64,000 bases of DNA from Gnetum montanum (Eukaryota > Streptophyta > Gnetopsida > Gnetales > Gnetaceae), in NCBI GenBank assembly GCA_015680685.1, contig MNCI01025456.1:560204-624203 (forward strand), given 5' to 3'. The notes beneath the pieces were generated by a model. That model saw only the letters and a program-made list of their open reading frames with translations, searched no databases and was not told where the DNA came from. Made by a program: the position numbers and the translations under genes. This document shows positions 48,791 through 59,894 of this stretch, piece by piece; position 1 is the stretch's first letter, and each line of letters starts with the position of its first letter.

Positions 48791-49654
48791 TGATGAAACA
48801 TGTTTTTGTCTACTTCGATGTCAGGTATGCAACGTCGGAGCTGCAACATCGCATATGTGACGTTAGGGTCTAGATGCAATGTTGCATACGTGACATTGGG
48901 GCATATACACTGACCTATAAATATAGTGCTTGGGCTCCAGTTTTTGCATAGTGTTGAAGTTATTTTTTAGTCAAAATAGCGAATCTCTCGCTATTTATTT
49001 TCCTCAAAGTTAGAATATTTTTTGAGTGCCTGTAGAAGGAGTTTAAGTGTGTACGGTCCTTTGTTTGAGCACTGATGTACCTAAGTGTAGCAGTGTGATG
49101 AGAATAAAACAAACCCTTTTGACAATCCTTGCAGCACTAAGAATAGATTAATATTTTTTTAATGCATTTTACTTTCTTACTCTTTACTTTAATGCATTTG
49201 AATTAAGAAATTTATTTCCAATTAATGAACACAAGCACGACCACTTCGAGCATTCATATAGTACTTGGTAACCTGACAATGCTTAATGTTTGGTAGCCAA
49301 ATAGTGTTATATGTGCTCAGGATGTGTCCAAGAAAGTGGGGCAATTACTTGTGTTAGGATAGATAGGTAGTAAACGAATTAGATTTTAAATTATTCTACT
49401 CTTCATTCTTGTTGTAGGCGATCACATCTATAAAACATAAAATGATAAACAATCATATACCTTAATTACACTTAAACCATATCCTTGAACCTCACAAGTG
49501 TAGTTGGGAAGACAATAAACATTCTCAATGCCCACTTCACTTCCTAGAAGAGCTAACATACTAGATAATTATAGGTCCATGGAATTTGATTGGATTACAC
49601 GTAATGATTTAGTGATTTGTATGGTTGGGCGTAGGGGTAGCTCACTTCTCATCA
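48791..49654 (+). repeat. 3' LTR of element E
   Basis: 864 bp, TGATGAAACATGTTTT to CTCACTTCTCATCA, followed by ATCAT. The TATA box lies near 48919. It differs from the 5' LTR at roughly one base in ten over the compared 215 bp. Confidence 0.92.
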
Positions 49655-49659
49655 ATCAT

Positions 49660-50123
49660 TGTCTTCTTACTTTAAGTTAGTGAAATCTTAATGTATTATT
49701 TAACTCGTAGTGAGGCATATGATATGTGATGTTGTAAGGCTCATTATACTCTTAAACGCAAACATAATGAAAGTAGAAATAAGTTCTATGGCTAAGTTAT
49801 GATGAAAATATAGATCTATTCTATCCTAAGGTGATAGGTAATGTAGTCATCACTGGAATTACCAAGTGGAATTACTACTAAGTGGATCAAGTAATGCCAC
49901 TACTAGATTACCAAATAACTATACTTAACACTAAAAACTAGTCATACCCATCTTGCTTACTAATAACATGTAAAAGGAAAGTGCTTGAAAATGTAAAGTG
50001 TTAACTAAAAGAAAACAAGAAATTAATCTAAGTAAGACAAGAAATTATTCTAATTAAAACATAAAGAAAACTAAGGAATGATTTAATGATGAGTAATAGA
50101 TTCGATCTTTATTGCCACATGAT
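49660..50123 (-). repeat. host minus-strand gypsy LTR, continuation
   Basis: Continues the LTR begun at 39433. Reversed TTGGTAATCC-type motifs (GGAATTACCAAGTGG near 49856, TAGATTACCAAATAAC near 49903) lie in it. It is cut again at 50124 by element F, in the middle of the family's ATCTTTATTGCCACA block, so two independent insertions landed in one LTR. Confidence 0.75.
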
Positions 50124-50946
50124 GAATAGTGGGTATACCCTACACTGAATCATATGAATCACTAGCATTTACTCAGTGATCTAGTCAAATTCCAAGGACT
50201 TTAGGTTTCTAAGTACATTCGTTCTAGAAGGTGAAACTAATCATTACAATTGTTGTCTTCCCAGTTCCACTTGCGAAGTGCAAATGTATGGTTAAGTGTA
50301 ACTGAGGCATATGATTTTTTTCATTTTATGTTTTATGAATTAAGTCACCTAATGAAAAAAAATAAAAAATAAATTATTTAATTGCTAAATTAATCTAACA
50401 ACTAGCTAACAATTAACTAATCTTAACATAAGCATCTATTCCTACTTGCCATACACATCTTGAACACGTATAACGCTACTGGGTTACCAAACATTAGGCA
50501 TTACTAGGGTTACCAAGCATTAAACATATGCTCGAAGTGATTGTACTTATGCTTACTATTAAATTAATATTAATTAATTACTTGAAAAATTAAGGTAGAT
50601 TGCATGAATATTGAATGCTTAAGTAAATAATTAATTTGGTCCAAGTGTTGTAAGGTTTATTAGAAAAGCTCGTCTTTATTATCATCCACATTGAAGTGCT
50701 TAGGTAGAATAGTGCTTGAAAGATCTAAACACTCTTTGACTCCTATTGTTGGCACTTAGAAAATATTCTAAATTCTAAGAGGAAAAACTACAAGCGCTTC
50801 ACTACAACTATGAAAGGAATGCCATAAATGCGATGGGTAGGCACATATTTATAGGTGGAAATAGGATGCTCCATCGATGGGTACACAATATCATGTTGAC
50901 AAGATCTTATTGATGTCATCAACATGGCCCAACAAGTGACTCACCA
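50124..50946 (-). repeat. 3' LTR of element F (823 bp)
   Basis: Begins TGATGAATAGTGGGTATACCC and ends GACTCACCA. The reversed polypurine tract TACCTCCACGACTGAG follows at 50947. The reversed TATA box lies near 50848. Confidence 0.82.
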
Positions 50947-51079
50947 TACCTCCACGACTGAGTGAAAACTCATCCTTGATTTTCTTATAAAATTTTGGGA
51001 AGGTATGGGATTACTGATTAACTACAGACACACAAAACAAACACAACAAAAAATGAGTGCTCAAGTGTACGATTTTACA

Positions 51080-54035
51080 ATCATTACAAAGTTTTGGTGC
51101 ATAGGAAAAAATTGAACACTAGGATAAAATTGACAAAAATAACTCCTTGAATGATGTGAAGAGGATAAAGAAGTTCAAACAGTCCTAGGTGGTGGAGGCT
51201 CCTAAGGTTCCAAAGGACCTTCTCTTGCTTTGGGCACATGCAATGGTTGAGGCAGTTGTTGTGGTTGTTCAGTGGTAGCTGCAACTTTTGGCGAAAGATG
51301 GAAGGTGTCCAATAGTGCCTTCATCTTCTCCTCCTTACGATGGGAATCATTCATAGTCCACATTACATCACCAGTGTGGACTAGAATGAGAATATTCCAT
51401 AGATAGTACATTGTAGGGAATAATTCCTTCACATTTACAAGGCAATGAACTATTTGCGTTCAATGTCAAATGCTCTAAGTGCATTATGCAACTTCTAGTA
51501 ATCATTCATCCTTTTGGCCAAGTTTTTAGTAGTTGATCTTTGATTAGTAAACTTCACATTGAGAACCTCAACTTCCATGTTTGTAATCTCAAGCTTTTGC
51601 TTGGTCTCTTTATGGTGCTTGAAATTTGCCTCGTACAACAAGTATGAGTTGGCCACTTGTTTCTCCAATTCTAATCACCACTTTTCATTAGTCAACATTG
51701 TTAGGTTTGTATAGTAGAGATTGAAAAGCTTCAAGTATTTGGTCATCTCCTAAATCTGTAGCTTCTTCATGTGGATTTTTGCCTTGTTGTACGTGTTTAG
51801 ATCATCAAAGATAGACTACTAGACATTTCCTCTTTGTTGGAGTTGCTGAAGTGCCTCATTTACTTTTTCCTTCACTAATTGGATGTGCTTTTCATTAACT
51901 TCTTTCTGTAGGCCAACTTGATATTTGTAATGATTCTTAGCCCTTTCAAACTTAAGGGCCTCATTCTTCTAGGTGGCTATCCCTATTGTAGATTTTTGGT
52001 GAAGAGCATAGACTTCCTCCATGGAAAGGTTTCTATTTTCTACTACAAATCTCCTTAATTCTGCATTCACCTTGGCTAACTACTCTTGCTATTGATGGAT
52101 AAAATCTACCATCTACTACTTTTACACATCAACATTCACAGGTGATGATTCTCTGTAGTTAGGATCTTATTCTCTTGGTGGATCTGGGCCACGTCCTTCT
52201 AGATGTTATGCATTATGGAATTGGACAAGGATTGGTTAAAGACCATAATCTCCTTTGTGTTTTCAACCTTTTTGAGTTTCTCTTGAAGCTATTTGAAAGC
52301 TTCATCATGCATTAGTGCTAGGTTGAGCAACGTGAGATCAGCAAGGTGGGCTCTCAGATTAGCAACATCCATAGCCAAGCGTTGGTTCTCTACTTTGGCT
52401 ATTTCAAGTTGTCTCTCCATTATGATGCATTTGCCCCTTGCCTTGAGTGGCTTTGATTGGTTGCAGTGATGGTATCTAGAAGGTTAAAGAAATATAGAAT
52501 CATTTTCTTGGTTACCACAAGTTGGTCTAGAAATTCCTCATGTTGAACTATGCTTAATCAATCGCTGAGAGTTCCTACAGATGTTTGCACATATTTGAGT
52601 GTAGAAACATCTAATATAGACACTACAAGTGCATTAAGTGCTTCAACCACTTTGTCAACAACTACTTCAACCATCATCTCCTGCCCATGTTGCTGCATCA
52701 CTAGGACAGTTACCTCCTCATCCTCATCCAAATGCACCAAAAAGGTAGCAACATTTCCAAAGATGTCTTGGAATTTATTTTGTTGAAAGAGGGACACCGT
52801 TAGCTCTTGGGCACTTGGATTTGACCTTGTAGGCACTTGTATTTTTTGGGTTGAGAAAATTTGCACCCCATCTTCCATTTTACTGATGGTTTGAGCCACT
52901 TTGTTATGGTGGTTGATCACTGATCTCTACACAGGTGAGTGACCACCACTCATTCTTGCTTGATATTGTTGTTGTTGCAAGAGATACTCTCAGAGTTCAT
53001 GAATGCACTTAATGGTAGCATAGGTCTCCAATGTTATTTTGTGAGTGGATGGTGGAGGTGTTCGTTGCTACTTCTCTTCTTGAATGACTTTGCCAGGCAC
53101 CTTGTCCTTCATCATTTTTTCCCAAGAGGCAGTTGGAGCTTGTTGAATGATATTGTTTATGTAGTGTGCTATGCCTCCCCTCTTGCATAATTTTCTAATG
53201 AGGCATGGAAAGGGAAGTGCCTTCCTTTCACATTTGTTTTCCTTGAAGCACTTCTCTATCTCAATATAGATTAGCTATGGAAGGTTGACCAAGAATATAC
53301 CACTCAAAGCAACACATGCATGAGTGGAGAAAGTTATGATTTTTCTTGGCCTCATTGTTGGATTAAAGCGAAAGGTTATAATCTTGAAGTATGCACATTC
53401 CACTGTGGTGAGTGCCCCAAACTCCTTATGGTCTACTTCATAACATTGCTATGTTCATTATTTCTTGATGTCACGATCTACCTATATTAGAGTCTCAGCA
53501 AGATTGGTCCTAGTTTTTGGTAACCCAAGGGCCTCTAAAATTTCTTTCACTAAGTAGAACATTGAAATATCCTTGATTTTGACTGTTGAACTAGGTTGAT
53601 GATTATTCTAGAAAAGATGCATCTCTCCCATGTACCACTCCCCATTGGAAGTGATGGTGGCCACATGGGAGAGGTTTGCAATTGGGCTTTGACTTCTAGA
53701 GATGCAAACTCCAAGAAGGATCCAAAGTTTAATTCTTGAAGCACACATTTATGGACCTCCTTGTTTACGATCTGCTTAAGGTAGGCATTTGTTAGGGTGA
53801 CATCAAGGTTCGATCTTGACCTTGGTGCCTTATCTTGGTGTGACTGTTCAGTTGCGGTCGCTTCTTTAGGAATCTACCAGATAGATTCCACTTTAGGCTC
53901 TTCTCGAAGAGATCCTATTGCATGGGTTTGAGCTACTTGCTCATGGGCCTATTCTTGGCCCCTTTTAGTTCTTGGTTGGGATGGTTCTCTTTCCCTTACG
54001 TGCTTTCTCTTAGGTGCCTTTTATGGTCACAACAT
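51080..54035 (-). pseudogene. decayed large reading frame in the envelope position of element F
   Basis: On the element's sense strand, between integrase and 3' LTR. Reading right to left from about 54035, one long frame with scattered stops and at least one shift: a charged start (RKHVRERE), VHKCVLQELNFGSFLEFASL (53550-53760), MFYLVKEILEALGLPKTR, LPFPCLIRKLC (about 53180-53215), then Gln-rich and acidic helical sequence (open at 52558-52920, FLVHLDEDEEVTVLV), and a long coiled-coil-like Lys/Glu-rich tail to about 51080. The LPFPCLI...LC block and layout resemble plant 'putative plant transposon protein' sequences carried by some retroelements. No membrane segment or signal peptide is evident, so an envelope role is not supported. 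Elements A, D and E lack it. Confidence 0.5.
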
Positions 54036-56060
54036 GGCTGAGGATTAGCATATAATGTGTAACTTTTAGCATTTAAGTACCTTATCTTGTTGGGAAATTA
54101 CACTTAGGCTAAGTTATGACCATGGTGGATTGATTATTTTATTATTATTTTAATGTTATTTCATTTAAAATGTCACTAGAGCTTGTTGGAAGGGTTTAAA
54201 TATTTAAAAATTATTGTTTTAATGTTGGTTTATTAGTTAAACATTTGTGGGAGTTAGAAAAATCTTGAATTTTTTTTATAAAAAACTTAAGGTTTGTGAC
54301 GCCCATGACAAAGAGCTTACCTCTAGTAGCTACAGGATTGAAGAATGAAGTGAATCGAACAAATGGTTAGAAACTTATGGCTCTTGGAAGGTTCTAAGCT
54401 CTAAAAAGTTAAAAAAATTCTCCCCCATTTAAGCTCAAATGTGAAAAAAAATCACTAAGGGGCACCATGTATATATAGACTTTTTTCCTTGCATCAACGG
54501 GCTCTCATCTATGTAGTGGCTTCGTATACAAGGTTCCATTGACAAAGTTGATGTAGAAAAATTTTCACTTTGTATATTTTGAAAAATATAAGGAGTTTAA
54601 GCATGAATTTGGGATCTATGGAGAGCCAGAAAAGCCATGAACATGATGCAATGCTTGAAGAGGGCCTAATTATTCAAAAAAGTTGGAATTTTGACTAGGA
54701 GAATTAAATTTATTGGAGAAATACCATAAGGAGTGCAGAGTTGGATGCAATCAATGGGGTGCACACAAGATTTGATTGCAAAAATGCCTAAGGATAAGGA
54801 GCTTAACTGGTCCAACCAAGAGATATGCAAGTGGGTCCTCTCCATAGTAGGCTCATGCCCTTTTTTCCCTTACATACCCTCAAACCAAGAAGTCTATGGG
54901 CTATATGGTTGATTAATTTTTATGAAAAAGTTAAGGTCCTAATCTAGAAGAATCTACCTAAGAATCTTAACACATGAAACTATGACATTGAACAAGACAT
55001 AGAAAATCAGTAGTGAGGTGAATCACGAGAAGCATTGGTGGATGAGAGAAAAGGTGGAATGGAGTTCCATCTCATGGTCACATGAAGTCCCTTATAAATT
55101 TTGTGGTTAAATGGCTTGATAAAGTCCATCATTAGTCTAGATTAAAGTCAACCACTTTTAGTGACTTCACATCAATACTCTAAGACTAGTCCACCCCCCA
55201 AGATACAAGAATGCTTCCAAAGATCAATCACCATTTCATATTTAAGAAGAAAAGAGAAGCAGGAAGTGAGAAGGACCTTAGTTAGAGGGGACCTTCAGGC
55301 ATGGGTAATGTCTTTCTAGTTCCATAACCAATGCTTGTAGCCCATTATTTGGTCTAAGGAATGTGGTTTGAATTTTCATCATTTTTTTTGGATTTTATGT
55401 TTTTATGGATTTTGGATGGAAACTACACCATGTAAAGACTTAGCTTCCTATTATTGGTCGACAATGGAACAGTAAGAAATCCATGAGAACACTCATGCAC
55501 TCAAGATTTCAGAAAAGTAAAAAGAGGATTAAATTCCCTTGAAGTCACACCCTTATTGATCCATTTAATCTTTTCCAAGTTTGGAAAATACCAAGGTCAC
55601 AAGTTCATTAGTGAAAAGGGACCTCATATTTCAAAACAAGGAAGACCTTAGAGTTTGTGGATGGGTGGATGACATGGACTTACTACGTATTTCATGAAAA
55701 GAAAACTTTTTCTTAGTTACCAATCATCAAAATTCAAAGATAGAATCTAGACATTAGTAATCAAAAAACTTAAGTATAAATTACCATTAGCAAACAACTA
55801 CAACATCATTGTGTCTTGTTGGAAATAAAGAAATTTATTAAAAAACTTAAGAAAAAACATATCACATAAAAGATAGTGTAAAATATAAAAGAAATTGTAA
55901 AATATTCAAGAAGGATAAAATGTACTAAGAATCGTGTAAAAAGTGTAAGAACAAAGAAGTGTAAAAACAACGAAAGTGTAAAATAGAAAAAGTGTAAAAA
56001 ATGAGGAGCCACTTGATTGGTTACCATGGATGACCATCTTCTACATGATTGAGTTCGAAG
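54036..56060 (-). other. 3' noncoding region of element F
   Basis: Matches element E 46750-48075 in reverse: GAGGACCCACTTGCAT near 54827-54845, GGCCTTAGTTAGAGGGG near 55275, CACCATGTAAAGACTT near 55426. The segment 54036-54820 between this and the extra frame has no match I can see in the other copies and no clear coding signal. Confidence 0.55.
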
Positions 56061-58039
56061 GAGGAGATCCAAAAGATTGAGCGAGGTTATCCATTTGATG
56101 AGGTGTTGCTAGTAGTAGCTCGTTTGGGCTCATGGAAAGGTTTGACTTGTTGTGTGTTGACTAGAAAATTCTTATTTGGAATTTTAGGTTTGTAGATCAA
56201 CGTGGCCCTATAAGGAAAGGTTTCATAAATGATATAAGGCCCTTCCAACAATTTTTGGAACTTAGTTCATTATGGCATATGTGTGGGGTTCTAGTAAAAA
56301 ACCTTGTCCCCATGTTGAAATTTGACTTTCCTAATTTGGAGATCATGGTGTTTTTTGTTGAATGCCTTGTGCACTTCATTCAAACATAAGGCTACCAATC
56401 TATTCTCATCTAACACATTAAGGTTGATTAGTATTTCTTTCTATGCTAGAGTAAGGTCAAGATTAAGGTCACAAGCTGTTGAAAGTGTACGGAGCTCAGA
56501 TTGAATTGGAAGATTTAAAAATTTTCCATACACCAACTCATAGGGAGAATATCTTATAGGGAGTTTCCATGTGGAGTGATAGGCCCAAAGGGCATTGTTG
56601 AGTTTTGTGCTCTAGTCTCTTCTATATTTGCTAATTATTCTTACTAAGGTCTTAGTGATCTGCCTATTCATAACCTTAGCTTGACCATTGGCTTGGGGGG
56701 GGGGGTGCGGGGTGTGATAGGGTGTTGTTAATTTATGTTCTACCCCCAAGCATTACATGAGCTTTTGAAAGGTGATGCTTGTAAAATGAGTACCATTGTT
56801 AGAAATCAGTGCATGTGGCATCCCAAACCTATTTACAACATTTGTTGTAAAAATCAAGTTGCTGTAGAAGAGGTATAGTTGGTGATAGCTACTACTTCTG
56901 CCCATTTTGTACAATAGTCAACAGTGAATATAATGTACACCTTTCTGTTTGACATGAATGTGATTGGATCCATGAAGTTAATGCCCCAGATGTTAAAGGG
57001 TTCTAGTGGTTAGATCCATTGCTAAGGTCCCTCCATTCGAGTGATTACCCCACCATCATATTGACCGCATTCACAAGAGTGAATGAATTAGTGGGTGTCC
57101 CTAAAGAGTGTTAACCAATAATACCCTATCATTAGGATCTTAATGGCTATGCATCTCCTAGAATAGTGGCTGCCACAAGGGCCCTCAAGAGTGTCTTTGA
57201 GAACATGTAGTTATTTAGCATCAGGAACATACCAACGAACCATGTCATTGATGCACACCTTGTAAAGATGTCCATTAATCTCCATGAAGTGTTTTGCCCG
57301 ATGAAGAAACTATTATTTCTTCTTGTGGTCTAACTCTTATGAAATCTCTTGAGTGAGAAAATAAGTGAGGATGCCATCATACCATGTAGGTTCATTGGAC
57401 ACTTATTCATTTATCCCACCAACACAAAGGAGTTCATCAAGAAACTAATCAGAAAGTAGGCTCTCTTCCTCTTTGTTGTCCCATCATAACCAAGAAAAGT
57501 GATCAATGACCACATTCTCAGTTCCCTTTTGATCTACCATTGTGAGATCAAATTCTTGAAAGATCACAAGCCACTATATGACATTGGGGCTCACCATTGG
57601 TTTTTTCATCAGGAAGCAAATTGCACTGTGGTTTTTGTGCACAAATACCTTGTACCCAAGCACATAGTATCTAAATTTTTCCAGGGCATACACCACCTCC
57701 ATCAACTCTTTCTCAATTATGGTGTAGTTCAGTTGTGCACCCACAATACCTTGATTCATGTAGCAAATGTAGTATGGATGTTTTTGATTGTTCAACTACA
57801 TGAGCATAGCTTCCAAGGCATAATTCAATGCATCTGTCATGATGTGAAATGGTCTAGACTAGTAAGGTGCTCAGACAATTGTAGTTTCTACAAGCTTTTG
57901 CTTGAGGTTCTAGAATGCCTTTTGGCATTGCCTAGTCTAGATGAATGGAGCATCTTTCTTTGTCAGCCCCACCAATAGTTTAGTGATCTTAGAGAAATTC
58001 TCTATGAATCACCAATAGTAGCCAGTGTGGCCAAGGTAT
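56061..58039 (-). pseudogene. pol of element F: integrase, RNase H, end of reverse transcriptase
   Basis: Minus strand. RNase H at 57574-57795 shows NYTIIEKELMEVVYALEKFR and KVFVHKNHSAICFLMKK. The linker and integrase (57480-56100) align with D and E but carry many stops; the C-terminal part lies near 56197-56379. A G-run of 11 at 56695-56705 falls in the integrase core. The reverse transcriptase end (57830-58039) is cut by element G. Confidence 0.75.
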
Positions 58040-58159
58040 TGAAACACCACAAAATTCGGAGCTTAGTACCTGTCCGACCCCAAACAAGACCCCGGAACTC
58101 ACAAACGACGTCGGCTGCATGATCGTAATACTTAGTTTTTGCCAAGTATATGGGGGCCA

Positions 58160-58708
58160 GCGTATACACACGAGCGTATACGCCCGGCGTGTACGCCCAA
58201 CACTCACTTCAGCGTATACGCCCAGCATTCTAGCGTATACGCCCAGCTCTCCGGCGTATACGCCTAGACACTGTAGATGTGCACGCTCGACAACAGGATC
58301 TCCAATGACAGCATGAAGATAACACCGAAGAGCAAAAATTGAAGCAAGTGGCATCCTTCAGCGTATGCGCCCGGCGTGTACGCCCAGCATCCCTCAGCGT
58401 ATGCGCCCGGCGTGTACGCCCAGCATCCGTCAGCGTATACGCCCAGCATTCAATCACCCAGTTCACGCCCAACATCCCTCAGCGTATGCGCCCAGCGTGT
58501 ACGCCCAACATCCGTCAGCGTATACGCCCAGCGCTTAATCACCCAGTTCACGCCCAGCATTCCAGCGTATATGCCCAGCGTGTACGCCGACCTGATGCAG
58601 CGTATACGCCCAGCAGTTGTAACATTTTGTATATTTGTAAAGTGTATGCACCCGGTCAACGCGCCACGTGTCTCCCATCCCGAGTCTAGCGTAACAGCTT
58701 GTATAAAA
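58160..58708 (+). promoter_or_regulatory. U3 palindrome array and TATA box of element G
   Basis: Exact GCGTATACGC at 58174, 58212, 58233, 58254, 58433, 58518 and 58600, with near-copies GCGTGTACGC (58187, 58373, 58410, 58495, 58579) and GCGTATGCGC (58361, 58397, 58481). They sit in a higher-order unit of 36 bp (CAGCGTATGCGCCCGGCGTG then TACGCCCAGCATCC). The array ends about 90 bp before TATAAAA (58702-58708). Position suggests an enhancer bound by a dimeric factor; inferred. Confidence 0.6.
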
Positions 58709-58766
58709 CCCCCATTTTTTCACTTCCGCCAGACATTTTGGCAAAATCCCGAAGCAGACCAGAGAA

Positions 58767-58836
58767 GATTTACGCTGCGCAAAAGAGCAGAAAACCTTCT
58801 TGATTTACGCTGCGCAAAAGAGCAGAAAACCTTCTT
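58767..58836 (+). repeat. 35-bp tandem duplication in the R/U5 region of LTR G
   Basis: GATTTACGCTGCGCAAAAGA and the following 15 bases occur at 58767-58801 and again at 58802-58836 without visible difference. It lies just downstream of the expected transcription start. Confidence 0.85.
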
Positions 58837-59321
58837 ACGCTGAGGAGTCCTGCACACTGCGGATCTAGTTTCTTACTCTCCGCCCGCTCTGCAAACCGTC
58901 TGAGTCACCTGTGTGTACGCCGGGGATTTTCGGTCACCTTGTGTTCCCACAACTGCGTTAGACCGATGCACTGTACTCTGACTCTGTAATACCATCATTT
59001 CATTCGCTGCAAGTTCTTTTATAGTTTTACGTCAATTTGGCCCACGCCTCGCTCGCGCTTCGTTTGCATCTGTTTACGTTTTACGCTGTTTTTGCTTCGT
59101 TTACGCCTGCACGCTGTTTACGCATAACCCAGCGTATTAGCATTTGCGTACGCGCGGGGAAATCCTTGTCTGATCCGCGTGCGGACCACCCAAGGTACTC
59201 TGCCTCCGCTACATTCCAGCATGCCCTCAGGCATAGGCAGGGTCTTCTCTACGCGTCCTGCGATCTCGTGGCCTCTATTTTTCCTTCCAGCCGGAGACCG
59301 ACGATTTCAGGCGGTACAGAA

Positions 59322-59340
59322 ATTGGCGCTAGAAGGAGGA
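59322..59340 (+). other. primer binding site of element G
   Basis: ATTGGCGCTAGAAGGAGGA follows the LTR end. TGGCGC is the usual opening of plant Ty3/gypsy primer sites. The matching tRNA cannot be named without a search. Confidence 0.6.
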
Positions 59341-59894
59341 CCTCCTTAAAACCCTTACCTGCAATTCCTAGCGTATACGCTGTTAAGCGTCTACGCCGCC
59401 CTAACTCTCCCAGTGTTTACGCCATCCGGTTCTGAAACCTACCTCGTAACTGCCCAGCGTCTATGCTGCGCAGCGTTCACGCTCTCAAACATCACCTTAC
59501 GCTCGTCTGTTTCACGCTCTACTGATTACGCTGACTTGTACAAGCCTATCTTTTACGCTCTGTTTTCATGCTTCGAACTGTTTTACGTTTAGTACCGTCT
59601 TACACTTTGTACTGTTCTACGTTGCCTATTTTACGCTCCCCGTCACCCTGTCTACGTCACCCTGTTTACGCTTCCCTGTTTACGCTCTCCCATTTAAGCT
59701 GCCCTGGTTCACCCCGCAACCCATCTCACGCGTACGCTCCCCGACGTCTACGTTGTATACGCTGTACACGCTGTATACGCTATACACGCTGTATACGCTG
59801 CCCCTATACGCCGTCCATTAGGCGTGTATGCTGTCCGTCCCTCAAGACATCAACTTCGTAATTCCAAACTTATCTATATCCGCAACGTAGCATC
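59341..59894 (+). other. untranslated leader of element G
   Basis: About 550 bp packed with TACGCT/TACACGC words (for example 59750-59815, CTGTATACGCTATACACGCTG) and one exact GCGTATACGC at 59371. Reading frames through it only translate the repeat. It could serve packaging or regulation; unknown. Confidence 0.5.

Larger units (their letters stand above)
39558..49654 (+). mobile_element. complete Ty3/gypsy element E (10,097 bp), target duplication ATCAT
   Basis: Two LTRs (39558-40415, 858 bp; 48791-49654, 864 bp) flank a primer site, gag, protease, reverse transcriptase/RNase H, integrase, a 2-kb noncoding region and a polypurine tract. ATCAT lies immediately outside both ends (39553-39557, 49655-49659). 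The LTRs differ at about 22 of 215 aligned bases, mostly transitions, so the insertion is old. All proteins have stops. Domain order and lack of a chromodomain place it in the non-chromovirus (Athila/Tat-type) branch. Confidence 0.93.
50124..58039 (-). mobile_element. Ty3/gypsy element F, minus strand, with extra 3' coding region
   Basis: Left to right: reversed 3' LTR (50124-50946), polypurine tract, about 3 kb of extra decayed coding sequence, noncoding region, integrase, RNase H and the start of reverse transcriptase, where element G interrupts it at 58039/58040. The interrupted sequence matches element B near 7330, so the insertion point is clear. The 5' part would lie beyond the window. 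Confidence 0.85.
58040..59318 (+). repeat. 5' LTR of element G (about 1279 bp)
   Basis: The start TGAAACACC is set where similarity to element B pol ends. The end GGCGGTACA is set by the primer site beginning a few bases later. The TATA box at 58702-58708 divides a palindrome-rich U3 from R/U5. Boundaries are inferred because the partner LTR lies outside the window. Confidence 0.65.

Noticed and set aside
51080-54035. Envelope glycoprotein gene in element F
   Set aside because: The position fits, but no signal peptide, membrane anchor or cysteine pattern is visible. It is better described as an accessory plant-transposon-type frame.
58119-58843. Overlapping reading frames with repeated YAQ/AYTPS words on both strands
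   Set aside because: They only translate the GCGTATACGC array. Frames are open because the repeat lacks stops; both strands give similar peptides.
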